Shown: in pieces, positions 46,390 to 58,289 of the stretch
Layout of the letters: the number at the start of each line of letters is the position of its first letter
Position numbering within the stretch: the stretch's first letter is position 1
Source: Acanthaster planci
Lineage: Eukaryota; Echinodermata; Asteroidea; Valvatida; Acanthasteridae
Reading direction: 5' to 3'
DNA: 64,000 bases
NCBI RefSeq assembly: GCF_001949145.1
Contig: NW_019091644.1
Coordinates: 52,281 to 116,280, forward strand
Made by a program: the position numbers and the translations under genes
Notes under the pieces: model-generated
What the model saw: only the letters and a program-made list of their open reading frames with translations
What the model was told of the DNA's origin: nothing
Databases searched by the model: none

Positions 46390-49351
46390 CTTCGCCAGGA
46401 AAAGGTAAGACATGTTTGAATACTTTTTGAAAAAATGCGCCTTTTATACAGACAATAACAAAAGATATGTCGGATTTTTTTCTTTTAATTTAAGAAGTGT
46501 GGCAAGTTCCCAAGTAAAATTTACACCACGGCCCTTTAATTTGAGAGTGGCGTAAAGTATCAACCACGCCAAGAAGGTGGGACAAAGTTTTTAAGGATAT
46601 ACAATTTAGAATCCCCCCACTTTGAGTGAAAACTGGATAAACCGCTTTTTCAGGCAAAACTGCAGAGTAAGGCTTCCAGAAGTTGTTATAGTTCGTGTAC
46701 TCACATTCTAGCTGTGAGAGTTATGCATGCCATACCAGCGTCATTGCAGTCTCTGTAAAGAATTTCAATTGGTCAGTTTGGGCGCGAAGAAAGCTAAACG
46801 AAGCCGGGCTCAAATCCATGCTTTCCGAAAATCTTGAAGAAGCCATTTATTATCTGATCGACACCATAAAGACTAGCAGGATTTAAGGGTGTAAAATGGC
46901 TGCAAGCACACAGCGTTTAAATAGAATCAGCGAAGTTTTTGTAAGGGGGGGGGTTGGGATGAGCAATGGACATTATAGCTATTTAATAGGGTACTGTTTT
47001 CTGCCTTATTTTCCCCTAGTACGACACTATGTGAAAAATAACACCAAGGCTTTATGTTCTAGTGAGTTCTAAACAAGTGTACGTTAGTCAGTGTACTTTA
47101 CTTCCCTTAGAGCCCCACACCAGTACACAGCAGCAACACCCGCTCCCGTGGACATTGCAGATAAAGCCAACCTGGAGGCTACGCTTTTGCTTTGATAAGA
47201 CCAAAGATGAAGGATGCTAGCAGTTGTATACACCCCAGAAGGAGGGGAAAGAAAAAGATAAAGATCTGCTGTTAATGCAAGTGAGCCCGGGCGATCTGTG
47301 GTGACGGTTCTCCGAGTTGACTGTTGATGCCGGGAGGTGGAGAGCTTGATTGAGAAACCCACGTTAGCATTGCAGGCACGGACACTTTACGCAACCCGCC
47401 CACCACTCAGAGGCGTCTCTTCTGAAAGCTGCCGCGCACTTGTGCAGAGTACTGCCTCCAGGGCTCGGATTCCCAATCATAACGCGATCATCAGGGACGC
47501 ATGCACCCGTCCCTTCCATGGACATCAGGCGGTGCACCAGAACTCCTCACCTCTGCTTCCCCTCCTCTCTCAGCTCTCCCCTTCTGTCTGGACGTCAGGC
47601 GAGGTGCCCAGATGAGGCTGATGCCCGCGGGAAACGCGGGATGATCCAGGAAGAGACAAAAACGGAGAGCCACGGGAGGAGTAATGAGACAGACAGGGTG
47701 ATAAATCTGAGCCCTTAAGTGTGTTGTTTTAATCCCGAGTACTGCTTTGAGAGGATCTCGTAATATCGGTGACAAAATGGTAAATGTTAGAATAAGCTAG
47801 GTGGCTCGAGCTCATCAAAAGTTCATTGGTCGCACAGCTATGATGGAAAAGCGGACGCAAAGAAAAACAACCATGTTGCGAGAGCAAGCCAAATAAAGAC
47901 ATCATCACGTTGCCTGTGAAAAAAAGATCTTGTTGGATAGACTAGGTTGGGTGAAAATGCCACATAAAACAGGTGGAATTTGGGAGAGGACTGAAAACAT
48001 TTTGAAGTTTCGGTTCGTTGATTACTAGGCGAATGGAGACACGTATTAATTTTAAAACAGGTCTAACCTGATGAATTTGGTGAATCCTAATGTGTTTCTT
48101 TGATAACACTTCGTAAAATCTCACTGCAGGTGTCTCATAATACAATGGGTGGACTAATTTTCTGTCGCATATTCGCCTTCCTCAGATCGATATACTTCTG
48201 CAAAAGTCACAACATTATCCACTTCATAGAGAATTGTGCGACAAGATATAACAATGGAGTTTATGTCATTGCCAGTCTTGTTGTAACCATTCGTGTTGAT
48301 GTGATCATTTTGATTCTGTCAAAATGCCAAACTTGTTTTCATTTTACGGGCCATCTCAATGAATCACTTCTGGCAAAGAGACTTCCTAGCCTGGTCACGA
48401 GACATGACTGCCTGTAGATGGTCGACTGCCGCAGCAAAATGATCGTTTCCCCTGCGTTGAGGCCAATTTTGTTTCAGCACTGTTTATTATCAACTGCTTG
48501 TTTTGAGAGTGGCTGGTAATAATGGAAAGGGAAATACCAAACACGAAAAACAATTCCAATTTAAATTTCAAGTGCACGAGGCAACGGGGCAAAACTTGAC
48601 AAGCCGACGTCATGACGCCCGGAATGGCATTTAATCATATACGAGCACCGTCACTAAAACCCAAAGAACAACCTGGAATGGACATTGATTACATTCTCTG
48701 CTAGGACAGGCGGAATTTGAATTGTCAAATTTACAGACCACGAGTCAGCGGTAGATATCAAAAGGAGAAAATACAACCCTGTTGATTTTTTGTTGTAATC
48801 CGCTGGATAAATCGTGCTGACACGATTCGCAAATGTTATCAAAACACCTCCCTGCTAGGAACATAATGCCATTGGAGAGTAATTAACTTGCTGCCGTGGC
48901 TGTCCGCAAGCCAGGTATTCTTTAGGACAGATTTTGTAGATTGCTTTCATTGTACGAGTTGAGATGAAGGATTAGTTCGCTATTAGTTTTCCTGAAAAGT
49001 ATGTGCGTGTGATTGTGAGTTTTGGCTTTGAGTGAGTTTGCATCACGTTCCTGTTTTGTTTTTCATCACGTCTTTTAATTTCGGTTTTGCTCCCCTTGAA
49101 ATCAGTGTGTGAAACTGTAAAGAACTGTGGTCCAACGTTACAACCCTTCATGCATGCCAATTTTTATCCCGAGAATTTATTGGCATTCCTGAGCCTTTCC
49201 CCTCAAAGAATCAAACTTGTCATGACATGCCATGACATTTGAGGAATTTCCTTTGGAGAAACAGCAAGAAGCGGAGGAAATGTTTCATAATACCTTTATT
49301 CCCCCTCAGTAGTTCAGAGCTTGCAGTATATTCGCCAACGATAAGCATTAT

Positions 49352-49424
49352 GCCTCGTTGGCGCAGTCGGCAGCGCGTCAGTCTCATAATCTGAAGGTCG
49401 TGAGTTCGAGCCTCACACGGGGCA
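49352..49424 (+). tRNA. tRNA-Met (CAU), elongator
   Basis: Full 73-nt cloverleaf. The acceptor GCCTCGT pairs with ACGGGGC. The D arm is GCGC-AGTCGGCA-GCGC, the anticodon loop CTCATAA carries CAT, and the T arm is GTGAG-TTCGAGC-CTCAC with discriminator A. The A box (TGGCGCAGTCGG) and B box (GTTCGAGCC) are intact. A T6 run at 49428-49433 is a proper pol III terminator. Two degenerate copies lie nearby on the opposite strand. Confidence 0.95.
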
Positions 49425-50216
49425 CTGTTTTTTGTGCAGGCGGGATAAACTCAAGCTGCTTAATTCACAAAATGTTCCTCCAGTGAGACTGTAACATAGA
49501 AATTTAGAAAAAAGGAATCACTTTGAAAACAAAATATATTGTAAAACACTTCCTTTTATATTTTGTGTCTGTGCATATTTCTTTATTGATTTTTGTTGGG
49601 GTGTTTAGATTTTCATAGGTTCAGTAACAAAATAACTCTATCTGTCCCCTTTATGTAAGAATACATTTAATTTCTAAGATCGACGATTCCCAGGGACAAG
49701 AATAAAACTAAAACGAGCCAATTGAGCTAAGCAGACATTACCCATTGTGAGGCACCAGTAATCCAGATATAAGAATTGCTTAAGTGTGCCATGCCATTTT
49801 CACTAGACGTTTCCTGAGGGCTAGATATCACTGGACTTAGTTTTAAAGCTGTTCTAAAGAGTATCAAAGGGGCAAGGGCCATGAATAGGCCTGCACACTA
49901 GTGGAATATTTTTTTATAGCCCATTCTGTTTCAGTGCTGGGCACAATCAGTTGCTATTGTTTCCTTGTGGCTTTTTGACGTCTTTGCTTTTGTTCATGTA
50001 GGGCTCACTGGATACGAGAGATATCTACCGAGCACGGAGCCATGTGTGGCCGATGCTTGGTACCAGTATGGCTTTCGGTGTTGGGTTAATTTTTTACTGC
50101 ATTGTCTGCCTCAATAGGCCATTTCACAAAAAAATGGAACAGGGCAGATGGATTTTGTCTCATCGTCTCTCGAGAGGCAGAGAATGCTGGAAAAAGAATG
50201 ATCAAACAGGTGAGCT
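49425..50216. other. Intergenic, nothing recognised
   Basis: Sequence between the tRNA-Met gene and the transposon-like element at 50217. The T6 terminator of the tRNA is at its start. Confidence 0.5.
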
Positions 50217-50508
50217 CAGTGGCGTATCCAGGGGGGAGGCAACTGCCTGCCCCCCCCCCGCTGACGGATTTTTTTCTTTTACAAATAATTCTTCGTAGGT
50301 GAGAAGGAAAGACACCGATTATACTTTCGTATCAAATGTTCTGACTAAAACCTTTCGAAAACAACACTACGAAATTAAAGCAAAGATGTCGAGACCGTAA
50401 GTGAGGCTTTGAATATTTTTTCCTCCCTAATATCATGTTGAATGAGCCCAAAGCCGCATTCATCTTTGAATATGCCCCCCTGACAGAAAAAGCTGGGTAC
50501 GCCAAGGC
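50217..50508. mobile_element. Non-autonomous hAT-like element with target duplication
   Basis: The left end CAGTGGCGTATCCAGG and the right end, read on the minus strand, CTTGGCGTACCCAG are imperfect terminal inverted repeats of hAT type. GTGAGCT flanks the element at 50210-50216 and at 50509-50515, as a target-site duplication (hAT makes 8 bp; 7 are clear). The interior has C runs and no coding capacity. Its right part is homologous to 63047 onward. Confidence 0.65.
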
Positions 50509-51816
50509 GTGAGCTTCTGGCTGAGCAAGCGGCTACCAGTGACTTTTTTTGCTCAGGCAATAGCTCTCGTATACGGTGGGCTTGTAAGCTGTCGCTGTGG
50601 TCTGGTACCGCTGTTATACCACAACAAACTGCACCTGTAACCAATTACCACCGAGACACCCCCATAAGACGCACTTCAAGATGGTTAGTAATTAAACATT
50701 AAGTGCATCGTAACTCACACAGTTACAGCGCGCCGATTTGACATTGTGAAGGTGTTCCTTCGTATTCTCATTCAAGTTTGAGCCATTTATTATAGCCATT
50801 AGTCAACGGTGAAATCGCCACTCACAAGCTGAGTTTGCCTTTGCATGCTCAATCATACATTTAGCATTCTGTTGCCTATTTCATATTCCTGAGGACACAC
50901 CATGTCTAAAAACTGCACCTGTTCATAAAGTGGCTTTAATTTGTCCCGGAAAGTAGGGGGGGGTATGGGATAAGGAATTGTGTGTGTATGGGGGGATGAC
51001 TTGCCCGGCCATGGGATTTTGAAAAGCGGGGGGGGGTGACACGATGATGACGCTACAAAGGAGGCCATGCTCAGGGGACAGCTGTAAAGATACTGTATTA
51101 CATCCATACAGAATCTTAAACTAGAATGCCATATTTTATGATTTTGGTTGTTATACTGTTTGAGTGACATTGAATACATTTTGGTTGTTGGGAAATCCTG
51201 AAAATTCTACACGAAATTTAGATCGGCACAAAAATTCGCCAAGGAACATTTACTTAACAGCTATATGAAATTCGACCCTGGGTTTAAAGACAGTTTACAA
51301 AACACAGAAACAATAAGAAAAAGATCACGAAAAGATTAGCAAGCTAACGAGGCACACGGTATCATCTGAGAACTCCGCCCACTAGAGTTTCATGTTACCA
51401 ATGGCTGCATTCGGTGATAATTAAAACAAAACTTGGAGCTTAAATGCATCCAACCCACGCAATTTTATAACACCCGTTGAAAATTTAATATACAGGTGGC
51501 GACAATTAATTTTTGAAACCCGATTTTTGGCCTGTTATTTTGTGATACTTTTGTTCATAAATGATCTTTTGAAGCTGTTGAATTGAACGTAGCCAATGCA
51601 GGTTATTGGAGCAGATAGTGGGTTTTTATCCAAGTTGATTACCTGCTTTCTTTACTAGTTGGAATACAAAAACCCAAAACAACAGTCTGGTACTCGATAT
51701 CATTCTCCTTCAGTGGTAATCTAACCAAGTTAAGCGCAGCCGATAATGGTTCCTCACCTTTTATGTTTGATCCTGTTACCTGGCCGGACTGCCCCACTAA
51801 CAAAAGTGAGAAAATG
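50509..51816. other. Intergenic, nothing recognised
   Basis: About 1.3 kb with G-rich runs near 50956 and 51029. No gene, RNA or element is seen. Confidence 0.45.
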
Positions 51817-51889
51817 TGCCCCGTGTGAGGCTCGAGCTCCCAACCTTCAGATTATGAGACTGACGTGCTCCCGACTGCGCCAACGAGGC
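51817..51889 (-). pseudogene. tRNA-Met (CAU)-like gene, probably inactive
   Basis: 73 nt with intact acceptor stem and CTCATAA anticodon loop. The T stem has a mismatch (GGGAG against CTCAC), the T loop starts CTC in place of TTC, and the D stem has GCAC in place of GCGC. A TTTT run follows on the minus strand. It is less damaged than the 32.6-kb copy, and a marginally functional gene is not ruled out. Confidence 0.65.
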
Positions 51890-54216
51890 ACTTGAGCAGC
51901 GATACCAAGAGTTAGGCTCTGTTCCTTAGAACATGATTCAAATGACCCAAGAAACAAAGAACTGTTTCAAGACTTAATTAGAATTCTGTGTTTGTTTTAA
52001 GTTGCAACACGAGGTGAACAGGCGATATCAAATTGACGCTGCAACGGGGTTTTGATGTCACTAGTGGAACTTTTGTGCCAACGTTCGTCCCAAGTTTTTA
52101 AAAAGAGCCGCAGAGAGACATTGTCGGGACAATACCAAGGAACACAAAGACATTGTCCCAAACTAAACAGGTGATTGAGCCAAGCCCGATCACCTTAATA
52201 AGGCTGTCGGTTTTGCAGTTCAGAATTTTCGTTAAAAGCTGTCCTCTGGCGTTGTGATGAGCGAGGGGGGATTTTGACATTTTGGTGCGGTTCTCATCAG
52301 ACACTTCCGATGCTATACTAGCACAGGAACGACTCTGACGCATCTCCAACACACTTTTGATAACGAAGTAGCCTGTTCTCTCGTTTGGTTCCTAAGGGCA
52401 GGAATCAATCCTTTGCTGTCTTAGCCTTAGGCTTGTGGGCCAGACTGAGGGCAGACTGCTATTACTGTGTAGCCCGCCGTTTCAGTGCCTTGTTAGGTTC
52501 CATCTGCCCACGGATCCATGCAGAATCTCGAAGAATAAACTTGGACTATCTTTCAAGAACATCGCGTGCATGCAGAAGTAAAACTATAGAAGGACTGGAA
52601 CTTTAGAATAAATGCTTGTACCCAAAGGGGAATATTTCTCTCTCGAAAATTGTGAGCACCAGTCTTGAACCGTATTTTCGATTGATTTCCACTCGCGTGG
52701 AAATAAAAATGGAAAGGTCGTATGTCTGTAGTATTACTGGAAACTACTGGAAACAATCTGACATGTCCGAAATTAAAATTTTTATCGGAAGGGAACATAC
52801 CAAAACTTGTCAAAACTTGTCATTTGTTCAACTTGTAAGAGTTGAATAATTTTTCCCGTTAGGATTAAAATAGTATTTCACGGAACTCTTGAAGCGTCCT
52901 TCGCCAATGAATAGTGCATCTGACTTGACATGAGGACACATCATCCGTGTCATCTTGACAAATACTAATGAATTATTTTGACGATGTTTTAAAAAATTAT
53001 TATTTATTTTGTTCCAGCATGATTTGTGTGTACAACGAGGGAGGCTCTTTCCTGGGCCATCTGCAGCAATTGTACGCTGTCAGTGGCCCAGAATAAGAGC
53101 TTGCAGACTCCAGAGGGCTCTCTTAGTGCATGACACTGTGGTGTTGGTTTCCCCTTTGTGTTGAGAACGTCGTGTGGTGGACCTAAGTAAAAAAAAAGAC
53201 CAAAAAAAAAAAAAAAGAAAATGAAGAACACCTCTCCCATTGTCAGTCCTTTTCACTTTTCTGATTGTACGTCGTGATTCCTAATTTGAACAGTCCCTAA
53301 AAATAGTTCCGGTCTATGAGTAATTCCTTCTGTCCTTCCAGTCGTTCCCCCGTTACTCCTCACAACGCACGTTGCCTTTCCAGCACGTGTTCGTTCAGAA
53401 TGTGCGGCGGTGTGTGTGATTTGCTTACACAATGGAAACGGTGGCGAGGAGACAAATTTCCTCGAGCCAACAGACCGATGAGGACTTGTGTTTATTTATG
53501 TACTTATTTTGCCCAACGGTTGGTCTGATAGAAATATTAAGTTTTGATCAGTCCATTTGCGTCATGGGTTCAGGTGCGACCCATATTGTTTACCGCCACA
53601 ACCAGGTCATGCTTGAGGTTGCTGCTATAAATAGTCCAAGACAGTCCAAAATTCTGTCTACCCACGATGAAAGAAGGTTATTTGTTAGTACGGTTTATGA
53701 TGCAAAGGAACATTAGGATGAGGGCAGCAAATAAATTGTTCCAGGCTCGCGAGGACATCAATGACCAGGATGCCTTGATATATGCCATTTCAGTAATCCC
53801 AGCGCTAATTGTGTGGGTTGAGGAGGGCCCGTAATGACTGGAGTGTGCAGGGTTGCGTTCTCGCACAATCGCGGGTGTCGAGAGAGAGAGAAAAAGAAAA
53901 TCTCAAAGGTGATACGGAGACAGGGAATTGGGGAATGAATCACGTGCGGGACCCGTTTGGTCCGTTGGGAAATATGACGCTATGGCCGCCTCACACGGGT
54001 GGTTTGTCTGGGGCTAATTCTCATGAAAATGTCATGACTAACTTAGGTCGTTTTACTCTGGGCCTTGATGTTATCAACACACAAAAGACAAGGTAATTGA
54101 TGCCATATCAAATTAACCAAATTAGATCATTTAAAGTGGCTTAGTTTTAGAGTTGGACATTCGTCTCTCAGAACAAAAAAAAAATTACAGGGATGACCTT
54201 TTAGGTACTGGATTCT

Positions 54217-54456
54217 ACTTCTTTCTTCGAACTCGACTCTAGTTCTATCTTCGAACTCGACTCTAGTTCTTTCTTCGAACTCGACTCTAGTTCTTTCTTT
54301 GATCTCGACTCTAGTTCTTTCTTCGATCTCGACTCTAGTTCTACCTTCGAACTCGACTCTAGTTCTTTCTTTGATCTCGACTCTAGTTCTATCTTCGAAC
54401 TCGACTCTAGCTCTTTCTTCGAACTCGACTCTAGTTCTTTCTCTGAACTCGATTCT
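54217..54456. repeat. Minisatellite, 10 x 24 bp
   Basis: Units of the form AGTTCTTTCTTCGAACTCGA plus CTCT with a few substitutions. Because 24 is a multiple of three, the minus strand stays open and would read R-V-E-F-E-E-R-T repeats inside a 166-codon ORF (54127-54627). There is no domain, no clear splice context and no match to a family, so it is best treated as a satellite. Confidence 0.9.
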
Positions 54457-57324
54457 ACGTCTCATTCTTGCATATGTAGCAATTCTGTTCATTCTGAGCA
54501 AAACCAAATCCGGATGCTTAAATATGATGTACATCAGTGGACTGAGTGGGACATAAATAAATCCCGCTCTGTCAGTTGTATGCACCTTTGACTTGATCTT
54601 AAGACTTAAGCACTTAATCGGCGCCATGGCTGTTGCAGTGCTTAGTTTTTACATGGCTGTTTTCATAGGGCAAAGTGCGCCAATCACACGACTGGGAACT
54701 ATCATTACACCTTTGTGCAATGTGGCGTTGAAACGCAAGCACAAAACTCCTGCTTTTTGGTGCAAAAGCAACCTCTTTTCAAGTTCATAGCTCGTCTTCT
54801 GTGAAGAGTGTTAAAGCCACACGGGTGTAAAATGAAGTAGAAACGCGTGTTATAGCGCATGTCGTGCTCTAAGACGCTTAAAAACGGATCCTAGAGACCA
54901 TTTGAGTGCATCATCGGCCACAAATGGGCACATTGTACCCGTAAAAACTAGCTCATACCCACATGCCAACCTCAAGATACGCCCATTGCACTGTAAAACT
55001 CAAGAACATTTGAACACGCGGTGCGTTAAGACGTTAACGTGTTAACGTACGTATACAGTCTTTATAATCGGGACATTAAGCGCATGTTTATAGCGGCTTA
55101 AAACGTGAATTCAATTGTTTTTCGCCAATACTCTTACTGATACTGAAATTCAAATCTCATGTTGTAAGTGGTTAATTTAAGCTGATATCATGTATAATAT
55201 ACGGATGCGGAGTGGATTATCACCTGATTGTCACACCAAAAATAATAAACACAGTGTTAAGACGATACGTTCAGTTGTACCGCCCAGCGTGTAAGACACG
55301 ACTACAGGCGCATGCACTGTACGTACACGCTCTTTCCGCGTCTCCGCACGTCTGCTTGGCTGTTGTTAATTTCAAATGCAGAAATCGGACTGTTCTTTAT
55401 TCGTTTTATTCCACAGGGTCGTGCACATAGCATGCACAGATACTTCAGAATCTCGAAGAGGTGATAATTTTCTTTAAGAAAATAAAGTCCGTCAACAATA
55501 TTTGAACCATTTTTATTCCCGTGGTGAGTTGTAGCAGTCGGCCTTCTGATCCTCACGTCACTGCGTATGAACCGAACCCGTGTATGTGCATCGTTACCCA
55601 ATAACGTGCAATTAGTACGCACTGCACCCTTTATTAATGTGTCGAAGTGTATAAAACGTGATACAGCCTGTACAAGCGTTTAGGCATGTAAGTAATAAAC
55701 ACCCAAACGGGCTTATAATTAAAACGTGTTTAAAAACCTAACACACGATAAACACATCCATACATTTAATCATAAACATACAATGCGTTTATTAATAAAA
55801 TAGTTATGTTCAGCATATAAACATCTCGTATGTATTTAGTCAGGATAAACGTATCAAAGTGTTTTAAAAGTGTTACAGATTTGCATTTAATTTGCGTTTA
55901 GAAGTGAAAGGCGTGGGTTTTACAGTGCGTCTGTGTTAACGACTACCAGTCTGCGTTTAATGATTTAGCCATTCAACTATTAAACGACTGAATTTCTCAC
56001 CGAAGCGATTCACCTGTGTCGTTTAATTTAATTTGTATTTCGTAACCGAATTAGAAAATGCTTTAAAAGAATTTTTGTTAAATATAGCCTGCAATGTGTC
56101 CCCGATCTTTACAATTATTCTTTGAGCATCCACAGTTACAAATGGCAGCTTCATGTTTTGTGAAATATTTTGTCAGTCGCCTTTAGACGTACTATTCGTA
56201 TAGCTTTACAAAAGCCCTTTGTAAAACAATTGAGTAAATTATAGAAAATTAATTCCACGTTTTGTTTGAATTTCTCTGTTGGCTAATGTTTTTTACCTTT
56301 CTAATTTGTTTTGTTTTTTTTTCTTTTAATAAAAAGGGGTTTAATTAGTCAACAAGTTGTTCACTCCGTATATTTTGTGCATAGTGTATAATAATATGTG
56401 CCATGATGAAAATTCTTACATATGTGAAAACTGATCGAAACTGTCTAAAGGAAATGACGTGCTCGTTGCCATATATCAGCCCACACATTGTGTATTTTGA
56501 TATTTGCTGTTCCTCTCAATCACAAGCACTAGGGCGAGTGGTTTTGCAAAAGATAGAAAGAGGGGGGGGGGAGCGTCAACATTTCCCCCTCGCGCCATGA
56601 TACAAAGCGGTCATTCTGCAGAAGGTTGCCGTTTAGCCGAGACCGAGCAAACAGACGAAACACGGACCGAAGACTCGGTGTGGATTATTCAGAGCAAACG
56701 AGCCCATCAGTCACGGGCATGCCTGCAAATAACTGGAGAAGTGAAAATACTCTTTTGATGGAGTCCCTGTAACAGATGGAGTGACTTGAAGGACGCTGCT
56801 TCTCATTTTCAAATCAATCCAATTTTGGACTCAGCATGCGAGTAAAAATGAAATTGAAAGAAAGTAATATATACAATCATGAATAAAATGAAAATAAAAG
56901 AAAACAAGTGCGTGTTAGATGTCAACTCCTCATGATAAACTCATTCCAATGCACACAGACCTAGATGCAGAACCGAATTTTCGAGGGCAATCATTAAAAT
57001 ATTTTTGGGGCGGGGCATAAATTTGGAAATCCGTTTTTGTGATCTTTTTTTATAAATACGAACCAAATTTTAAGGCCGTTTACTCTCTTTCGGAAGGTGC
57101 GGAAATGAAAAAGTTAACAAAAATTGCTTATAGGTATTTTTTTTTCAATGAAAAAATACTTCAGGGGGGGTGGGCTGGTTGCCTCCTTCCCAAATGTCAA
57201 TGAATAAGCAAAACAAGGGCAAAGACAATTTAGCATCATTTTGTGCAGCGGTAACAGGTGCCGTTGTCGACTGATTGACTGATATCTTTATACCTCAAGA
57301 GACAGAGAGATAGGCTGTAAAAAT

Positions 57325-57358
57325 CAACCAACCAACCAACCAACCAACCAACCAACCC
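57325..57358. repeat. (AACC)n microsatellite
   Basis: About eight uninterrupted copies of the tetranucleotide. Confidence 0.95.
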
Positions 57359-58069
57359 CGTCTTTATGTTAATTGTCTAACATGCAACCGTGTGAAATAT
57401 TAGACGCCTTTTTGGAAGTAAACGACGTGTTTCTGTGTCCAGAAAATGCTACCATGTATTGTTATTCACACCGCAATATGTCCGTGTGTCTTACCACAGC
57501 GTGTTTAGCTTTGGATTATTAATACCACATCACGTTCATGAGTTAGCGGGATACATTAGAACTTGTTTGGACAGAGCAATATGGTACATGTACTTGAACC
57601 TGGTCCGCGTGATATTTGTGACTCGGTCCTACAAAATGAGACATACCGGTAAACGTATTGCTACAGTTGAGTTATTGTTTGATTTTTCACGAGAGGGTAA
57701 AAATGAGCTCTTAATCTTGAGTTGTCGTTAAGTTTTGCAAGGCAATGAAAATGGACAAATGGAAAATAATGGAAAATGGTTGAAAGCTGAAGAGTAGTGC
57801 GTACATTTACATGGTGCAAGAGGTCTTGAATTGTCCTTCAATTCAAAAGTGGACCTGGCAACAATTTCGTTGGTTCCGTTTACATTTCTTGAGTAGCAGT
57901 CCATGCCCCATATTAACCATTAGTGAACAATACTTTTACGGCAGACGTATTGTTCATAAGGGGAAATTGAAATCTCATGCTGCCTTATCTCGAGCTTTGA
58001 GCCTATAACCTTTTCAAAGATAAGAGGCTTGTATGAGGATCCTGATATTGAAACTTTCATCCTACTTGT

Positions 58070-58289
58070 CAGTGCTGTAGCTACGGGGAGAGAGGGCTGG
58101 GGGCACGTGCCCCCCCCCCAAATTCCCGGTGCCTTCAGGTGCCCCCCCGCTGAAAACGGACGAATGGATTTTGAACAAGGCTAACCTAAACTTGCTCCCC
58201 AAAATCACACCACTGAAAGCTGGTGCCCCCCATAAGATGCTGGTACCCTCGTTGTGCCCCCAGCTAGTAAAATCCTCACTACGCCACTG
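58070..58289. mobile_element. Non-autonomous hAT-like element, 220 bp
   Basis: The left end CAGTGCTGTAGCTACGG and the right end, on the minus strand, CAGTGGCGTAGTGAGG are imperfect inverted repeats. Flanking 8-mers CTACTTGT and CTAATTGC agree at 6 of 8 positions, which fits an old hAT target duplication. The interior is C-rich with GGTGCCCCCC-like words. Confidence 0.55.

Larger units (their letters stand above)
35951..49351. other. Intergenic stretch
   Basis: No convincing gene. Items seen: a short high-GC3 open frame near 36.26-36.47 kb, a dispersed repeat pair (37777-37835 and 38539-38598), a tRNA-like remnant at about 40583-40634, a TGTACATTGT inverted repeat (44161-44204), a GC hairpin (46350-46389), and a GC-richer interval at 47.1-47.7 kb whose overlapping ORFs have no recognisable motif. 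Confidence 0.45.
51890..58069. other. Intergenic stretch with repeats
   Basis: No protein gene recognised. Contains the 24-bp minisatellite (54217-54456), a stretch full of TAAAC/GTTTA words (about 54.8-56.05 kb) and an AACC microsatellite (57325-57358). Confidence 0.45.

Noticed and set aside
47084-47775. Several overlapping ORFs on both strands in a GC-richer interval
   Set aside because: Frames overlap on both strands without a preferred one or any motif; GC-rich DNA has few stops by chance. A conserved non-coding element is possible but cannot be shown from one sequence.
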